64,000 bases of DNA from assembly GCF_900129395.1 (NCBI RefSeq), contig NZ_FQVP01000007.1, positions 1 to 64,000 on the forward strand, given 5' to 3'. The notes under the pieces were generated by a model that worked only from the letters and a program-made list of their open reading frames with translations, searched no databases and had not been told where the DNA came from. Below, piece by piece: positions 1-8,533 of the stretch. Position 1 is the first letter of the stretch. Every line of letters begins with the position of its first letter. Source of the DNA: Pseudosulfitobacter pseudonitzschiae (GTDB lineage Bacteria > Pseudomonadota > Alphaproteobacteria > Rhodobacterales > Rhodobacteraceae). The translations under genes were made by a program, and so were the position numbers.

Positions 1-17
1 CACCAAAAACCATCTGG

Positions 18-94
<77 letters not shown>

Positions 95-122
95 AATTCC
101 AGCATAGATTACAACACCTTAC

Positions 123-145
123 GCCTCGCTTCACGCGGGGCTTTT
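123..145 (+). terminator. Intrinsic terminator of the tRNA gene
   Basis: A 7-bp stem (123-129 with 135-141, one G-T pair) and a 5-nt loop are followed by TTTT. It sits 29 bases after the tRNA CCA end, as expected for a monocistronic tRNA transcript. Confidence 0.7.
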
Positions 146-212
146 GCGTTGCCGTGCGCCAACTGGAAGCACTCTGGAAGCAACACAGGTAAACTCAGAC
201 AGCTAAGCTGAA

Positions 213-908
213 TCAGGCAGCTGAGACGGTCAGCGACAGGCTGCGCGGCACCGCATCTGCGCCATTGATCGGCAACAGATCCATCGGACAGGCGGAGACC
301 ACGGCGATCAGGTCCATCTCAGCCCGGAACATCACCGCGTCACCGGCCCGCGAAACCGGCGGCAGCCAGACCATCTCGCCCCCTGCGCGGGCGGGCGTAT
401 TCATCCACAGGTTGAACGGGCAGGGCACCTGCGGCAAGGTCACGCCAATCGCCGCCATTGCCATGCGCAGATTGTCGGTGCAATTGTCATGATACCCCTG
501 ATGGCCCAACTCGTGATACCGGTGAATGTCGCAGGAGGCGACAAGCGTGTCATGCACCCCCTCGGAACTGTCAGAGGCCAGGGTCAGGATCGCCCGCCTG
601 CGGTTGGTCACCAGCGCATCACCGGCAGAAGGGCAGAGTTTGCGCAGGTTCGGGCGCATATGTTCCATCGACAGATGCTCGCCGGGGTCGGCGGCGCTGA
701 AGGCCCAGAAATCCGCCACCTGACTGCCGTGGGTGTTGGTAACGGTCAGCATCTGCCCGCGTTCCACGCGGACGGCACGGCCCTGACGTGCGGGCACATC
801 ATAGGCAGTGTCCAGATGCGGCCGACCCAGATCACCCAGAGTTTCAATGGCCGAAGGGTTGCTGCCATCGGGGCGGGCGGGGTCAAAGGGAAGGGAGAAA
901 TCGCTCAT
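213..908 (-). CDS. DUF1989 / urea carboxylase-associated family protein
   Basis: The 231-residue protein matches the DUF1989 family in layout: GQMLTVTNTHGSQVADFWAF near the start, a CDIHRY segment in the middle and CPFNLWMNT towards the end. Characterised members form carboxyguanidine deiminase with a partner paralogue in guanidine breakdown; here only one copy is present and no urea/guanidine carboxylase is nearby, so the substrate may differ. The ATG at 908 is chosen because AAGGAG lies 7 bases upstream and its first bases overlap the stop of the preceding gene (ATGA); longer in-frame starts would run through that gene. It is the last gene of the minus-strand operon. Family is fairly sure, reaction is not. 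Confidence 0.85.
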   Translation of the reverse strand: MSDFSLPFDPARPDGSNPSAIETLGDLGRPHLDTAYDVPARQGRAVRVERGQMLTVTNTHGSQVADFWAFSAADPGEHLSMEHMRPNLRKLCPSAGDALVTNRRRAILTLASDSSEGVHDTLVASCDIHRYHELGHQGYHDNCTDNLRMAMAAIGVTLPQVPCPFNLWMNTPARAGGEMVWLPPVSRAGDAVMFRAEMDLIAVVSACPMDLLPINGADAVPRSLSLTVSAA

Positions 909-1804
909 CTTGATACTCCTTGAAAGACGGCCGAGGGATAGGGCGCTGCCGGTTCCACATGCGGTATCCAAGCACCGCTGTCGCGCAACTGCAGTACATG
1001 TGCGGCAATGTCTTCCAGAGGGGCGAACCAGACATCGGGGCGGGACAGAACACGTTCCAGCCAGCGTTCGACCACACGCCAGCGCGCCAGCCGCCCGGTC
1101 AGGAACGGGTGCCAGATCCCGACCCACAATCCACCCGCTTCATATTGCGCCTCGAACTCGGCAAAGGAGGCTTCCAGCCCCTGCTCGGGGCTCATCACAG
1201 GCATCATATAGCCGATCTCGGCATAATGGGCGAAGGGGGGCCAGTCGTCGCTGCCCCAGTGGACGGGGACTTCGATCAGATCCCCTTTGGCCGCGGACAG
1301 GACATAGGGCAGGTCGTCGGCCATCATGGATGAATCATAGGTCATCCCATGGGCGATGGCCAGGTCGATCACCTTTGGCGTGACGTTGTAGACTGGCGCG
1401 CGGTAGCCGCGCGGGCTCTGGCCGGTGGCGCATTTGTGAACATCAAGCGCGCGTTCGAACCAATAGCTCTGCTCGGCATCGGACATCTCTGCAGGGTCCT
1501 CGTGCAGATAGCCATGCAGCCCGATTTCATGGCCGTCTTTCAGAATCGCCTCGACGGTTTCGGGATAGGTTTCCATCACCCAGCCGGGCATGAAAAACGA
1601 CTGTTTCAATCCCAGCCTGCGATAGGTTTCCAGAATCCGCGGCACCCCGGCGTTGGGGCCATAGCGGCCCATGCTGATGGGGTACAACCGCCGGTGACTG
1701 TCGGTCGGGCGCGCGATGTGGATCAGGCTGTCGGCATCGACGTCAAAGGTGATGGCACAGGCGCAGCGCGCGCCATTGGGCCAGGGGATCGGGTTGCGGA
1801 TCAT
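905..1804 (-). CDS. NodB-fold polysaccharide deacetylase / imidase-like hydrolase
   Basis: The 299-residue protein carries the NodB-domain motifs in order: TFDVDAD (residues 19-25, metal and catalytic Asp), HGYLHEDP (metal His97 and His101), RGYRAP (132-137) and a late WHPFLTGR. By eye it resembles the Helicobacter PgdA/PuuE branch of the superfamily, whose members act on peptidoglycan, allantoin or cyclic imides, more than chitin-oligomer deacetylases. No signal peptide is visible, so it is probably cytoplasmic, favouring a small-molecule C-N hydrolase. The ATG at 1804 overlaps the amidase stop (ATGA), and its own stop overlaps the DUF1989 start. The partner enzymes suggest successive hydrolysis of an imported nitrogen compound (inference). 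Confidence 0.85.
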   Translation of the reverse strand: MIRNPIPWPNGARCACAITFDVDADSLIHIARPTDSHRRLYPISMGRYGPNAGVPRILETYRRLGLKQSFFMPGWVMETYPETVEAILKDGHEIGLHGYLHEDPAEMSDAEQSYWFERALDVHKCATGQSPRGYRAPVYNVTPKVIDLAIAHGMTYDSSMMADDLPYVLSAAKGDLIEVPVHWGSDDWPPFAHYAEIGYMMPVMSPEQGLEASFAEFEAQYEAGGLWVGIWHPFLTGRLARWRVVERWLERVLSRPDVWFAPLEDIAAHVLQLRDSGAWIPHVEPAAPYPSAVFQGVSR

Positions 1805-3051
1805 GGGCAAAGTCCTTTCAAGCCTAGGGCGCGTTCCAGCCTGCAGGCGGCCATCAACAGCGCACGGTCACAATGGGGCGCGCCGACCAGTTGCAAGCCG
1901 ATCCACTGCCCCACAGCGCTCTGCCCGACAGGCAGCGTGACAGCGGGCAGGTCCAGCAGGCTGGCGGGCATGGTCAGGCTCAGCACCTGTTGATTAATGC
2001 GCGCATAGGTTTCGGGATCGGACAGCAAGGGTTCAGCAAATGGCGCGCCAAAAGGCACGGTTGGCAGGGCGATGAGGGTATCGGGGGCGGGCCAGAGTCT
2101 GCGCAGATTTGCCGCGCTGACGCGGAGCCTTGCCATTTCGTCAGGTGCCAGCCGCGCCGCCCTCTGCAGCCGCGCGGCCACCAACGGGTCAACCAGCGCA
2201 AAGGCCTCGGACCGGCGCAGGTCGTGGTAAAGTGCTGCGGCATCGGCCCCACCGGGCCAGCCGTGGTGGGCAATCAGCTCCATCGCATCCGACAGCAGGC
2301 TTCGCGGCTTTTGTGCCATGGCAAACCCCTGGCCGCGCGCGGTTTCCACGGCATTGCGAACCGCAGCGGCAACTTCCGATGTGGCCTGCGCCGTCGCAAA
2401 TTGGTCCAGCCATATCTGCGGCGCGCTTTCGGGTTCATCCGTCTCGGCACTCAGCACCGCATCCAGATCAAGCAGATCACGGGCAGTGCAGGTCATCAGC
2501 CCAACGGTGTCATAATCCGGCGCCAGCGGCAGCACGCCTGTCATCGGATACCGCCCGCGCGTGGGGCGAAAGCCGAATAGCCCGTGAAACGCTGCCGGAA
2601 CGCGGCAGGACCCGGCAGTATCGGTCCCTACTGCCAGCCGCACCAAGCCACGCGCCACCGATGCCGCCGCCCCGGAAGAGGACCCGCCCGGCACCCGCCC
2701 CGCGATCAGGGGAGTGCCGAAATGCGGGTTCTGGCCGATGCCGGAGAAGGCGAATTCCGACAGGTTCGTGGTGCCGATGGTGATCAACCCCGCCGCCGCC
2801 GCACGGCGCACAACCTCGGCGTCTTCGGATGCGGCGGGTGTGTTCAGGCGGGTTTTCGACCCCGCCGTGGTCACGACACCTGCCAGTGCGATCATGTCCT
2901 TCCATGACACCGTGGCCCCATAGAGCGCCCCTTGCCGGCTTGGTGCTGCGAGGCGGTCGGCCTCGCGCCTTGCGCGTTCCCCGGTGACCGTCAGAAAGAC
3001 ATCGGGCGCAGCCCGCGCCGCCGCCAGCGCCCGGTCAACCGGCAGGGCCAT
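1801..3051 (-). CDS. Amidase-signature family amidohydrolase
   Basis: The 416-residue protein has the Ser-cis-Ser-Lys triad of the amidase signature family: Lys51 in VSWKDM, the serine cluster of PGGSSSG at 121-127, and nucleophile Ser148 in GTDTAGSCR. The usual DTGGS reads DTAGS here. The family hydrolyses amides including allophanate, carbamoyl and aryl-acid amides, so the substrate cannot be read from sequence. ATG 3051 shares one base with the stop of the ATP-binding gene (TGATG), which fixes the start and shows translational coupling. Located between importer and deacetylase genes, it probably acts on the imported compound or its first product. Confidence 0.88.
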   Translation of the reverse strand: MALPVDRALAAARAAPDVFLTVTGERARREADRLAAPSRQGALYGATVSWKDMIALAGVVTTAGSKTRLNTPAASEDAEVVRRAAAAGLITIGTTNLSEFAFSGIGQNPHFGTPLIAGRVPGGSSSGAAASVARGLVRLAVGTDTAGSCRVPAAFHGLFGFRPTRGRYPMTGVLPLAPDYDTVGLMTCTARDLLDLDAVLSAETDEPESAPQIWLDQFATAQATSEVAAAVRNAVETARGQGFAMAQKPRSLLSDAMELIAHHGWPGGADAAALYHDLRRSEAFALVDPLVAARLQRAARLAPDEMARLRVSAANLRRLWPAPDTLIALPTVPFGAPFAEPLLSDPETYARINQQVLSLTMPASLLDLPAVTLPVGQSAVGQWIGLQLVGAPHCDRALLMAACRLERALGLKGLCP

Positions 3052-4151
3052 CACGCCACCGCCTTCAACGCAGGGGCCCCCAGCAGCACCCCGTCCTCGG
3101 GGTGCCATGAGGCATAGACCTGCTGCCCCGCCCGTGCCGACAGCCGCTCAAGATCGCGCTGCTGAAGCTGGGCGACAATCCCGGTGCCTGCCGCCGTTTC
3201 CAGATGCAGGTTGACGACGGCCCCCGCAAATTCTTCCGACATCAGGGTGCAGGGCACCTCGTTGGTGCCCCAACCGGGCTGGGTGGTCACATTGATCCGG
3301 TCGGCGCGCACCGCGAGGTCGCATCTGGTGCCACTCTGCGCGCTGGCCGGGTCCGCGATCTGCAGCAACCCATCCGCGCTGTCGATCCCGATCTTGCCCT
3401 CTTTGGTGGTTTTCAGCATGCCGCTGAAAAGGCTGATACCGCCGACAAACTGCGCAACGAACCGCGAGCGGGGCCGCAGGAAGATGTCCTGCGGGGTGCC
3501 CAATTGCTCGATCCGGCCCGCGTTCATGATCACCACGCGGTCAGCCAGCGAAAAGGCCTCTGAATGGCTGTGGGTCACATAGACAAAGGTGATGCCCAGC
3601 TCGCGCTGCAACCGCTTCAGCTCGCCCTGCATGCGGATCGACATATGCGCATCCAGCGCCGACAGCGGCTCATCCAGCAGCAGCACCTTGGGCTGCAACA
3701 CCAGTGAGCGCGCCAGCGCCACACGCTGCCGCTGCCCGCCGGACAACTTGGCCACATTGCGGTCGGCAAACCCCGCAATGCCCAGCCGGTCCAGCCATTC
3801 GGCACAGCGCCGTTGCCGTTCGGGGGCAGGCACCTTCTTCATGCGCAGGCCGAATTCGACGTTTTCCCGCACGGTCATATAGGGAAACAGCGCCAGATTC
3901 TGCCAGACCAGCGGCGTCTCGCGCTGCCAGACCGGCAGGTCGTTGATCTGCTGACCCTCCAGCCGGATATCGCCACGCGTCGGCTCCTCCAGCCCCGCCA
4001 TCATGCGCAATGTCGTCGTCTTGCCGCAGCCCGAGGGGCCCATGATGGCAAGAAACTCGCCCGCATCCACACTCAGGTCGATGTCCTTGACGGCCGCGAA
4101 GGTGCCGTAGGATTTGTTCAGGTTGTGCAATTCCAGAAGCGGTTGGGTCAT
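3051..4151 (-). CDS. ABC transporter ATP-binding protein, spermidine/putrescine (PotA) type
   Basis: The 366-residue protein has Walker A GPSGCGKT (38-45), signature LSGGQRQR, Walker B VLLLDEP, a THS H-loop and a C-terminal TOBE-like region, the usual PotA arrangement. The Q-loop region reads VWQNLALFPYMTV, where most relatives have FQN, and the segment after the H-loop reads HSHSEAFSLADR instead of the common DQEEA; both are mild variants that keep the catalytic His. It energises the two permeases encoded just upstream. The ATG overlaps the stop of the preceding permease gene by 4 bases. Confidence 0.92.
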   Translation of the reverse strand: MTQPLLELHNLNKSYGTFAAVKDIDLSVDAGEFLAIMGPSGCGKTTTLRMMAGLEEPTRGDIRLEGQQINDLPVWQRETPLVWQNLALFPYMTVRENVEFGLRMKKVPAPERQRRCAEWLDRLGIAGFADRNVAKLSGGQRQRVALARSLVLQPKVLLLDEPLSALDAHMSIRMQGELKRLQRELGITFVYVTHSHSEAFSLADRVVIMNAGRIEQLGTPQDIFLRPRSRFVAQFVGGISLFSGMLKTTKEGKIGIDSADGLLQIADPASAQSGTRCDLAVRADRINVTTQPGWGTNEVPCTLMSEEFAGAVVNLHLETAAGTGIVAQLQQRDLERLSARAGQQVYASWHPEDGVLLGAPALKAVA

Positions 4152-4969
4152 GGCGACACCTCCTTGTTTTTGTGGGATTTCGTGCTGCGCAACAGCAACA
4201 GCTGCGCGGCAAAGACCAGGCTGAGCGTCGCGGCAAAGGCCAGCGTGCCGATCACATGGATGGTCGGGTCGACCTGTCCTTGCAATGTGTTCAGCACCGT
4301 GACGGGAACGGTCTGTTCCAACCCGCCGACAAACCAGGCGATGGCATATTCATCCAGCGACACGGCAAAGGTGATCAGCGCCGCCGCCCCGATGGCAGGT
4401 GCCGCATGCGGCAGCACGATCAGGCGCAGGGCCTGCCCCGGCGTCGCGCCCAGGTTTTGCGCGGCGGTCTCATACTCCTGCGGCAATTGTTCCAGCCGCA
4501 GACGGCAGATCGCCATTGCAAAAGGCGTGGCGACAACCACATGGGCCACGATGATCGCCCCCACCGTGCCCGACAGCCCGACCCGCGAAAAGAACGCCAG
4601 CATGGCAAGGCTCAGCACCACAATCGGCACCGTCGGCGGCAGCAGTGCCAGAGCCAGCACCATGCGCTGTCCGAAGAACCGGAACCGGAAGTCGGCATAG
4701 GGGGCAGCAAAGCCCAGCGTGGTGGCAACCAGCGCCGTGCTCAGCGCGATGGTCAGACTGTTTTTCAAAGCCTCCAGCACACGGGCATCTGCAAAGACCT
4801 GGGCGTACCATTTCGTGCTGAACCGCGTGATGTCGAGGCTGGGAAATCTGTCGGCGCTGAAGGAAAAGACTAACGCAGACTGGATCGGCGCATAGAGGAT
4901 CACAAAGACCAGCATCAGCCCTGTGAACCAGACCCATGCGGGCAGCGCGTGTTTCAGATGGGTGTTCAT
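4148..4969 (-). CDS. ABC transporter permease, PotC type
   Basis: The protein has 273 residues with about six membrane segments and the cytoplasmic EAA loop (AAQNLGATPGQALRLIVLP), which docks on the ATPase. It is the second inner-membrane subunit of the polyamine-type importer. It starts one base after the stop of the other permease gene and ends inside the start of the ATPase gene, so translation is coupled. In this family (Fe, polyamine, thiamine, 2-aminoethylphosphonate and opine importers) the substrate follows the binding protein and cannot be told from the permease. Confidence 0.9.
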   Translation of the reverse strand: MNTHLKHALPAWVWFTGLMLVFVILYAPIQSALVFSFSADRFPSLDITRFSTKWYAQVFADARVLEALKNSLTIALSTALVATTLGFAAPYADFRFRFFGQRMVLALALLPPTVPIVVLSLAMLAFFSRVGLSGTVGAIIVAHVVVATPFAMAICRLRLEQLPQEYETAAQNLGATPGQALRLIVLPHAAPAIGAAALITFAVSLDEYAIAWFVGGLEQTVPVTVLNTLQGQVDPTIHVIGTLAFAATLSLVFAAQLLLLRSTKSHKNKEVSP

Positions 4970-4970
4970 C

Positions 4971-5837
4971 TCAGTTTCCTTTCTGGCGATAGGCCCAGGC
5001 CACGGTGACCAGCGATGTCAGCAGCAGCACCGCCATCATCAGCAGCGATACCACCGCCGCGCGGGGCCATTGTTGCCCGCCCCGGATCAGGTCGGTCAGC
5101 AGGATCGGCAGGGTCTGGAAGACACCGCCGCCCAGATAAGTGGCGCTGACGAATTCGGCATAGCTCAGCAAAAAGGCAAACAGCACGCCAAGGGTCAGAC
5201 CCGGACGGGCGGCGGGCAGGATGATGTGCCGCAAGACCTGCAACGGACGCGCGCCCAGATTGACCGCCGCCGACATCTCGGTACGGTCGACATTGCCCAG
5301 TGCCAGCGTTTGCAGCACCAGCACCACCGGCAGGGTCAGGGTCGCGTGGCCCAGAAACAGCGCGGTATAGCTGTTCAGCAGGCTGGCCCCGGACAGGCCG
5401 ACGCTGTGGAACAATTGCGGCAGCACACCGCCTTCGCCCAGAAATACCTGCAGCGAATAGATCCTGACCAGATAGCTGGTGAAAAACGGTGCCAGGGCGA
5501 GCCCCAGAAAGGTCAGCCTTCTGGCAGGCGAGATCAGAAAGGCCATCGCGTAAGAGGCCGGAAAGGCCAGCAGCGACACCAGAACAGCGCTGAGCAGGGA
5601 CAGCCCGTAGCTGCGCCAGAAGGTGGACCACAGAAAATCGAGCGACAGCACATAAGTCCAGGCCGACAGCGAAAAGTCGGGAGTCAGGCGGTAGTTCTGC
5701 ACCGACCAGAACGACATGGCGATCAGCAGCAGCATCGGACCCAGAAAGAACAGCGCGAACCAGACCGGCAGCGGGGCGGCCCAAAGGGCAAACCACCCAC
5801 GCCGGCGCAATCCCAGCTTTGCGGATAAGACAGACAT
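4971..5837 (-). CDS. ABC transporter permease, PotB type
   Basis: The 288-residue inner-membrane subunit has about six transmembrane segments and an EAA loop (AAVNLGARPLQVLRHIILP). The ATG at 5837 is preferred over upstream in-frame starts because AAAGGAA stands 7 bases before it and because the extra upstream residues would be Arg/Pro-rich and overlap the intercistronic hairpin. It follows the binding-protein gene after a 78-base gap and pairs with the PotC-type subunit. Confidence 0.9.
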   Translation of the reverse strand: MSVLSAKLGLRRRGWFALWAAPLPVWFALFFLGPMLLLIAMSFWSVQNYRLTPDFSLSAWTYVLSLDFLWSTFWRSYGLSLLSAVLVSLLAFPASYAMAFLISPARRLTFLGLALAPFFTSYLVRIYSLQVFLGEGGVLPQLFHSVGLSGASLLNSYTALFLGHATLTLPVVLVLQTLALGNVDRTEMSAAVNLGARPLQVLRHIILPAARPGLTLGVLFAFLLSYAEFVSATYLGGGVFQTLPILLTDLIRGGQQWPRAAVVSLLMMAVLLLTSLVTVAWAYRQKGN

Positions 5838-5865
5838 CGGATTTCCTTTGAAAGAAGGGCGGCCC

Positions 5866-5896
5866 GTCCCGCGCCTGTCAGTGGCGGTGCGGGGAC
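5866..5896 (-). promoter_or_regulatory. Intercistronic hairpin after binding-protein gene
   Basis: On the minus strand GTCCC...CGCC pairs with GGCG...GGGAC around a 7-nt loop, with an internal bulge. It has no T-run and lies in the gap between the binding-protein gene and its permease. Such hairpins protect the upstream message and cut read-through, so more binding protein than membrane protein is made. Function is inferred from position. Confidence 0.45.
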
Positions 5897-5915
5897 GGAC
5901 CCTTGGCGGCACGGC

Positions 5916-7028
5916 TCAGGCGTTTTTGTAGCGCACCCAGGCGTCGTTCCAGCTTTCCAGCGATTGCTGGACGGGGAGGCGTCGCAGCTGAATGCGCCCG
6001 GCGCGGATTTCATCGAGCGCGTTGGCCCCGGCCAGGTTCATGTTTTGGCGCGCGGCCTCATTCGGGTTGGTCTCGTTCAGCATCGCCCAGCCCGCCCGCG
6101 TCGGCACCATCGCGGGATATGCCTTGAGCGTGGCTGTCGCCACCTGGCCGCGCGGGCTCATCATGTAGCGGATGAATTCCTTGGCCAGATCCTGATTGCG
6201 AGACCCTTTGCCGATTGACAAGGATTCGGTCCATTGCAGACCGCCCTGTTCGGGAATGGTGGTGGCAACATTGGCCCCGTCACGCTGCAAGACGCCGGTG
6301 ATCCAGTCGCCAATTCCCGGTATCGCCGCCACCTCGCCCGAGCGCAGGGCAGACAGCGTGCCGCCGTAGTCATAGAACCCCCGCACCTGGGGCCGCAGCG
6401 TCAACGCCGCATCCTGCACCTGCTGCCAGGCGCCGGCATCCAGATCAAAGGGGGCCGCATTGCCCTCGATCAGACTCATTGTGCCAAAGTTGGGCAGATG
6501 CCAGTCGAATTGCCCGACCTTACCGCGGAGGTTTTCCTGCCACATCGCCTTGTAGTTCCGCGCCTCTGATACGCTGATCGCGTCCAGATTGTGCGATAGC
6601 CCAAGAAAGCCAAAGCGCAGGAACACCGCGTAAAGCCTGTCGTCGTACCAATGGCCTTCGAACTTCTGGAACTCGGGAAAGAAATCATCAAACGGGTAAT
6701 CCGCCGGGTCCAGTTGCTCGATGTAATCGGCCTGATACAGCTGCGAGACATATTCGGCGTCGGCCAGAATAACGTCGTAGGTGCCAACCGGAGATTGGGC
6801 AAATTGCGCCAGCATCTGGTCACCGCCGACATATTCCTTGGCGCGGATACGGACATTATGTGCCTGCTCAAACGGGCCGACGACCTCGGGATCGGCGTGG
6901 CCTGCCCATGTCAGCATGGTCAACTCGCGCACCTCTTGGGCCCGCACAACCGAAGGGGCGGCCAGAACCGCGCCCGCAGTCAGCCCGTTTTTCAGCAGCG
7001 CACGTCGTGAGAATTGAAAATTTGACAT
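5916..7028 (-). CDS. ABC transporter substrate-binding protein, spermidine/putrescine (PotD) type, Tat-exported
   Basis: The 370-residue periplasmic binding protein begins with a twin-arginine signal (SRRALLKNGLTAGAVLAAPS then VVRAQ), so it is exported folded. The rest follows the PotD/PotF-like fold (LTMLTWAGHADPEVVGPFE near the mature start). The ATG at 7028 is preceded by GGGAGA, whereas any longer reading would run through the divergent regulator gene. It is the first gene of the seven-gene minus-strand operon and would set the specificity of the importer. The ligand is unknown; the downstream C-N hydrolases argue for an amide, ureide or imide rather than a simple polyamine. Confidence 0.9.
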   Translation of the reverse strand: MSNFQFSRRALLKNGLTAGAVLAAPSVVRAQEVRELTMLTWAGHADPEVVGPFEQAHNVRIRAKEYVGGDQMLAQFAQSPVGTYDVILADAEYVSQLYQADYIEQLDPADYPFDDFFPEFQKFEGHWYDDRLYAVFLRFGFLGLSHNLDAISVSEARNYKAMWQENLRGKVGQFDWHLPNFGTMSLIEGNAAPFDLDAGAWQQVQDAALTLRPQVRGFYDYGGTLSALRSGEVAAIPGIGDWITGVLQRDGANVATTIPEQGGLQWTESLSIGKGSRNQDLAKEFIRYMMSPRGQVATATLKAYPAMVPTRAGWAMLNETNPNEAARQNMNLAGANALDEIRAGRIQLRRLPVQQSLESWNDAWVRYKNA

Positions 7029-7092
7029 ATCGTTTTTCTCCCTGTTTTGTGGCTGCCACCCTCTGCCAAACGCACCTTTCGGGACAAATTCG

Positions 7093-7118
7093 TTTATCTC
7101 AGGGGGGCTTGAGAAAAA
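7093..7118. promoter_or_regulatory. Candidate LysR operator between divergent genes
   Basis: TTTATCTCA and TGAGAAAAA form 9-base arms with one mismatch around an 8-base spacer in the 108-bp gap between the binding-protein and regulator genes. LysR proteins typically bind such a dyad near their own promoter and control the divergent operon. Confidence 0.45.
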
Positions 7119-7136
7119 CTTCATGAAGGACAAAGG

Positions 7137-8054
7137 ATGCGACGGCTTCCGCCCCTGAATTCGATCCGCGCCTTCGAGGCGGTTGCGCGCTGCCTCAGCT
7201 TTTCCGCCGCCGCGGACGAACTGGGTGTGACCACGACAGCCGTCAGTCATCAGATCCGCCATCTGGAAAGCTATCTGGGCTTCAAATTGATTGTGCGAAA
7301 TCCGCGCGACATCGCATTGACCCCTGCGGGCGCGGAAATGTTTCCGAAACTGCGCGACGGTTTCGACCTGTTGGCCGATGCTTTTTCGGTTCTCAATGTG
7401 GACATTGAACAGAACGTCTTGCGGGTCACCACAACGCGGGCCTTTGCCGACAACTGGTTGCTGCCCCGGCTGTCGCATTTTCTGGTCGAAAATCCCAAGA
7501 TCCAAGTCGAGCTTATCACCGACGATGCGGTGCGGGACCTGTCAACCGACCGGCTGGACGTGGCGATCCGGTACGGTCGGTGTCCCAGGGGTGCAACGGA
7601 CAACATTCTGTTCGCGGATACCTATACACCAATCGGTCGCAAGGATGTTGTCGAACAGGGTTCTGGCACCTATCCGGTGATTGGCTTCAATTGGAACAAC
7701 AAGGATTTGAATGGACCGGTTTGGGCGCGTTGGGCGAATGACGCCACGCAGAGTTTCGAGGTGGCGAGCGTCTTGAACTGTAGCGATGAATCTTCGGCCT
7801 TCGAAGCATTGGATCAGGGCTTGGGACTGTTGTTGTGCAGTAACATCCTTGCGGCGGATCGGCTTGCTGCAGGGACCCACCAAAGCCTATCAGTGTCGCC
7901 TATTGACGGTTTCGAGTACTATGTCGCTGTCAATCATGCCTCTCGGGCCAAGCTTGCAACAAAGGTTTTTGTGAACTGGCTGCAAGTTTATGCACGCGAA
8001 ACTGACCGGAATATTAACCCTGTTCGCAACCACACTCGTAAAGAGTCTGAATGA
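7137..8054 (+). CDS. LysR-family transcriptional regulator (GcvA-like)
   Basis: The 305-residue protein opens with PPLNSIRAFEAVARCLSFSA and an HTH of the GcvA subgroup (AADELGVTTTAVSHQIRHLE), followed by a periplasmic-binding-like co-inducer domain. It is divergent from the ABC-importer/amidase operon with a dyad between them, so it most likely regulates that operon in response to the imported compound or a product. GAAGGA upstream supports the ATG at 7137. The C-terminal end drifts into lower-GC sequence just before a remnant-rich gap. Confidence 0.92.
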   Translation: MRRLPPLNSIRAFEAVARCLSFSAAADELGVTTTAVSHQIRHLESYLGFKLIVRNPRDIALTPAGAEMFPKLRDGFDLLADAFSVLNVDIEQNVLRVTTTRAFADNWLLPRLSHFLVENPKIQVELITDDAVRDLSTDRLDVAIRYGRCPRGATDNILFADTYTPIGRKDVVEQGSGTYPVIGFNWNNKDLNGPVWARWANDATQSFEVASVLNCSDESSAFEALDQGLGLLLCSNILAADRLAAGTHQSLSVSPIDGFEYYVAVNHASRAKLATKVFVNWLQVYARETDRNINPVRNHTRKESE

Positions 8055-8222
8055 ACTGGATCGCCTATCCGTCGCCACATGAAATAGGACATCAGAACGG
8101 CTTGAACATTGGAGGCTCTGGTTCGGTTGTGTGATTGATTACGCTGCTTGTTTTTGGTGATGCAGGCTGCGCTGTCCACTGCCCGGCAGGTTTGTGCGCA
8201 GGATGATTCCATGAGGGGGATC

Positions 8223-8358
8223 TGTTGAATTCTACGAGGAAATGATCCTGCTTCTGAAACGCCGTGACCGACCGATATCAACAATCCCGTCTGGCTTTCA
8301 TGAGATTTCATGTTTCAGATGGGTGAGCACCAACTGAAAAGTGGGTCAATCCGACACG
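8223..8358. repeat. Copy A of a diverged noncoding repeat
   Basis: This stretch aligns along its whole length with 20417-20555 in the same orientation; shared blocks include TCTGAAACGCC, GATATCAACAAT and TTTCAGATGGGT, followed by GCACCAA and GACACG/GACGCG. No gene is visible in it. It lies in the 479-base gap between the LysR gene and the terminator of the next operon. It is most likely an end of a decayed insertion element, but I cannot name the family. Confidence 0.6.
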
Positions 8359-8480
8359 AAAATCAAAAGCTTTTTGGCGCTGCTGCCGATCTAGCAAAAG
8401 CCTAACATCAGCACGTGAAGCAGACATTGGATGCTGATCGGGTTAAGATGTTTTGCCCCGCTGGGCATAGGAAAATACAG

Positions 8481-8520
8481 CCAGAGGCTCCGCCCGCATC
8501 GGTGACCGCGGGGCCTCTGG
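8481..8520 (-). terminator. Terminator of the FAH/cyclase/TRAP operon
   Basis: A 13-bp stem (8481-8493 with 8508-8520, one G-T pair) is followed on the minus strand by a T-rich stretch (TGTATTTTC). It lies just past the stop of the last gene of the minus operon. Confidence 0.75.
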
Positions 8521-8533
8521 TGAAAGGCTAGTT

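Noticed and set aside
909-1127. Extended N-terminus of the DUF1989 protein
   Set aside because: The extra residues are Arg/Cys-rich, overlap the deacetylase gene and lack a ribosome site, while ATG 908 has AAGGAG and an ATGA overlap.
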